From the NCBI GenBank assembly GCA_017455845.1, contig JAFSYY010000045.1, forward strand, positions 1 through 41,938: a DNA stretch of 41,938 nt. The letters run 5' to 3'. Shown piece by piece: positions 41,248 to 41,938 of this stretch. Position 1 is the first letter of the stretch, and every line of letters starts with the position of its first letter. This stretch comes from Prevotella sp. Its GTDB lineage: Bacteria > Bacteroidota > Bacteroidia > Bacteroidales > Bacteroidaceae. A program made the position numbers and the translations under genes. The notes under the pieces are model-generated. The model saw nothing but the letters and a program-made list of their open reading frames with translations. It searched no databases and was not told the DNA's origin.

Positions 41248-41938
41248 CCTCTGCGGGAGCCTCAGCAACTTCCTCTACAGCAGGAGCAGCCTCTTCCTCG
41301 TCCTTACGTGGCTTGCGGGTACGCTTGGCCTTGGCCTCTTCGGCGTCGCTCTCGGCCTGAGCCTCTGCAGCCTTCTCGTCGGCCTTCTCAGCCTTGCGCT
41401 CCTCCAGACCCTCGGAGATAGCCTGGCAGCAGGCGTTCAGGATAACCTCAACGCTGTCCTTGGCATCGTCGTTGGCGGGGATGACGAAGTCGATGTTCTT
41501 CGGGTCGCTGTTGGTGTCAACGATACCGAATACGGGGATACCCAGGCGGTTTGCCTCCTTCACGGCGATGTTCTCCTTCATCACGTCAACCACGAGCAGT
41601 GCGCTGGGCAGACGGGTCAGGTCGGCGATAGAACCGAGGTTCTTCTCCAACTTGGCACGCTGGCGGGTAATCTGCAGCAACTCACGCTTCGACAGGTTGC
41701 CGAATGTACCGTCGTTCATCAGTTTGTCAATATTGGCCATTTTCTTCACTGCCTTGCGGATAGTGGGGAAGCTGGTGAGCATGCCGCCCGGCCAACGCTC
41801 AATCACGTAAGGCATGTTAACGCTGGCTGCCTTCTCGGCAATCACGTCCTTAGTCTGTTTTTTAGTTCCTACGAAGAGAATCTTCTTGCCGCTCTTGGCA
41901 ATCTGCTTCAGAGCCTCGGCAGCCTCGTCAATCTTGGC
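41228..41938 (-). CDS. rpsB: 30S ribosomal protein S2, C-terminal part (5' end outside window)
   Basis: The frame is open to the window edge; 236 residues are visible. S2 signatures are complete: KKILFVGTKKQTKD, YVIERWPGGMLTSFPTIRK, LPSALLVVDV, REANRLGIPVFGIVDTNSD-like (here KEANRLGIPVFGIVDTNSD) and IPANDDAKDSVEVIL. The C-terminus carries about 55 extra residues, rich in Glu, Ala and Lys (KADEKAAEAQAESDAEE, KRTRKPRKDEEEAAPAVEE), which look disordered. The final residues are encoded by heptamers of the neighbouring repeat. The visible start of the window piece is not the gene start. Confidence 0.96.
   Translation of the reverse strand, partial: AKIDEAAEALKQIAKSGKKILFVGTKKQTKDVIAEKAASVNMPYVIERWPGGMLTSFPTIRKAVKKMANIDKLMNDGTFGNLSKRELLQITRQRAKLEKNLGSIADLTRLPSALLVVDVMKENIAVKEANRLGIPVFGIVDTNSDPKNIDFVIPANDDAKDSVEVILNACCQAISEGLEERKAEKADEKAAEAQAESDAEEAKAKRTRKPRKDEEEAAPAVEEVAEAPAEEVKTEE

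Overview
The window reads as chromosomal DNA from a Bacteroidales bacterium, most likely Prevotella or a close relative. The type IX secretion genes porU and porV sit beside ispF, an order I recall from Porphyromonas. Other support is a DUF3127 protein, a PL11 lyase, a Porin_O_P porin, and promoters of the Bacteroidetes type (TTTG/TTGG about 19-20 bp before TAnnTTTG). The genus is inferred from sequence style, not from a search. No rRNA, tRNA, CRISPR array, prophage or transposase gene was seen.

Layout. 1-8 kb, plus strand: groEL tail and terminator, a candidate small RNA, a 63-aa membrane protein coupled to a secreted DUF4450 glycosidase-like protein, an AmgK-like sugar kinase fused to a RapZ C-terminal domain, a MurU-like nucleotidyltransferase, and guaA. 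8-11.5 kb: a PL11 rhamnogalacturonan lyase divergent from a porin. 11.6-17.3 kb: hflX, then coaBC, a DnaQ-like exonuclease and dnaN on the minus strand, and a divergent SSB-like DUF3127 gene. 17.3-23.1 kb, minus: AGCS transporter, panE, GH3 lipoprotein, ispF. 23.2-28.6 kb, minus: porV, porU and an FAH-family hydrolase. 28.7-36.1 kb, minus: three large secreted proteins with a shared C-terminal tail, probable type IX cargo. 36.2-40 kb, minus: a four-gene partner-switching module (SpoIIE-type phosphatase, RsbW-like kinase, STAS antagonist, histidine kinase). 40-41.9 kb, minus: tsf and rpsB (cut by the window edge).

How genes may work together. The kinase-RapZ fusion and MurU-like enzyme fit a MurNAc/GlcNAc salvage route that feeds UDP-sugars to the cell wall. 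PorU and PorV form the attachment end of type IX secretion and may process the neighbouring secreted proteins. The GH3, PL11, DUF4450 and porin genes fit plant-polysaccharide use.

The most unusual thing here is a dense set of small repeats. At more than 15 sites there are short arrays with an exact 7-bp period, each site with its own heptamer. They occur both between genes and in frame inside conserved genes (amgK-rapZ, murU, guaA, PL11 lyase, hflX, coaBC, GH3). Four copies of a near-identical 52-bp hairpin core carry heptamers on one side, and two of these lie inside reading frames in opposite orientations. A 115-bp element with terminal inverted repeats and a G/C-rich palindrome are also read through in coding sequence. 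In addition there are two inverted copies of a 22-bp-period array of palindromes, and a nearly perfect 62-bp inverted repeat downstream of dnaN. Together these resemble, by analogy only, the in-frame palindromic elements of Rickettsia.
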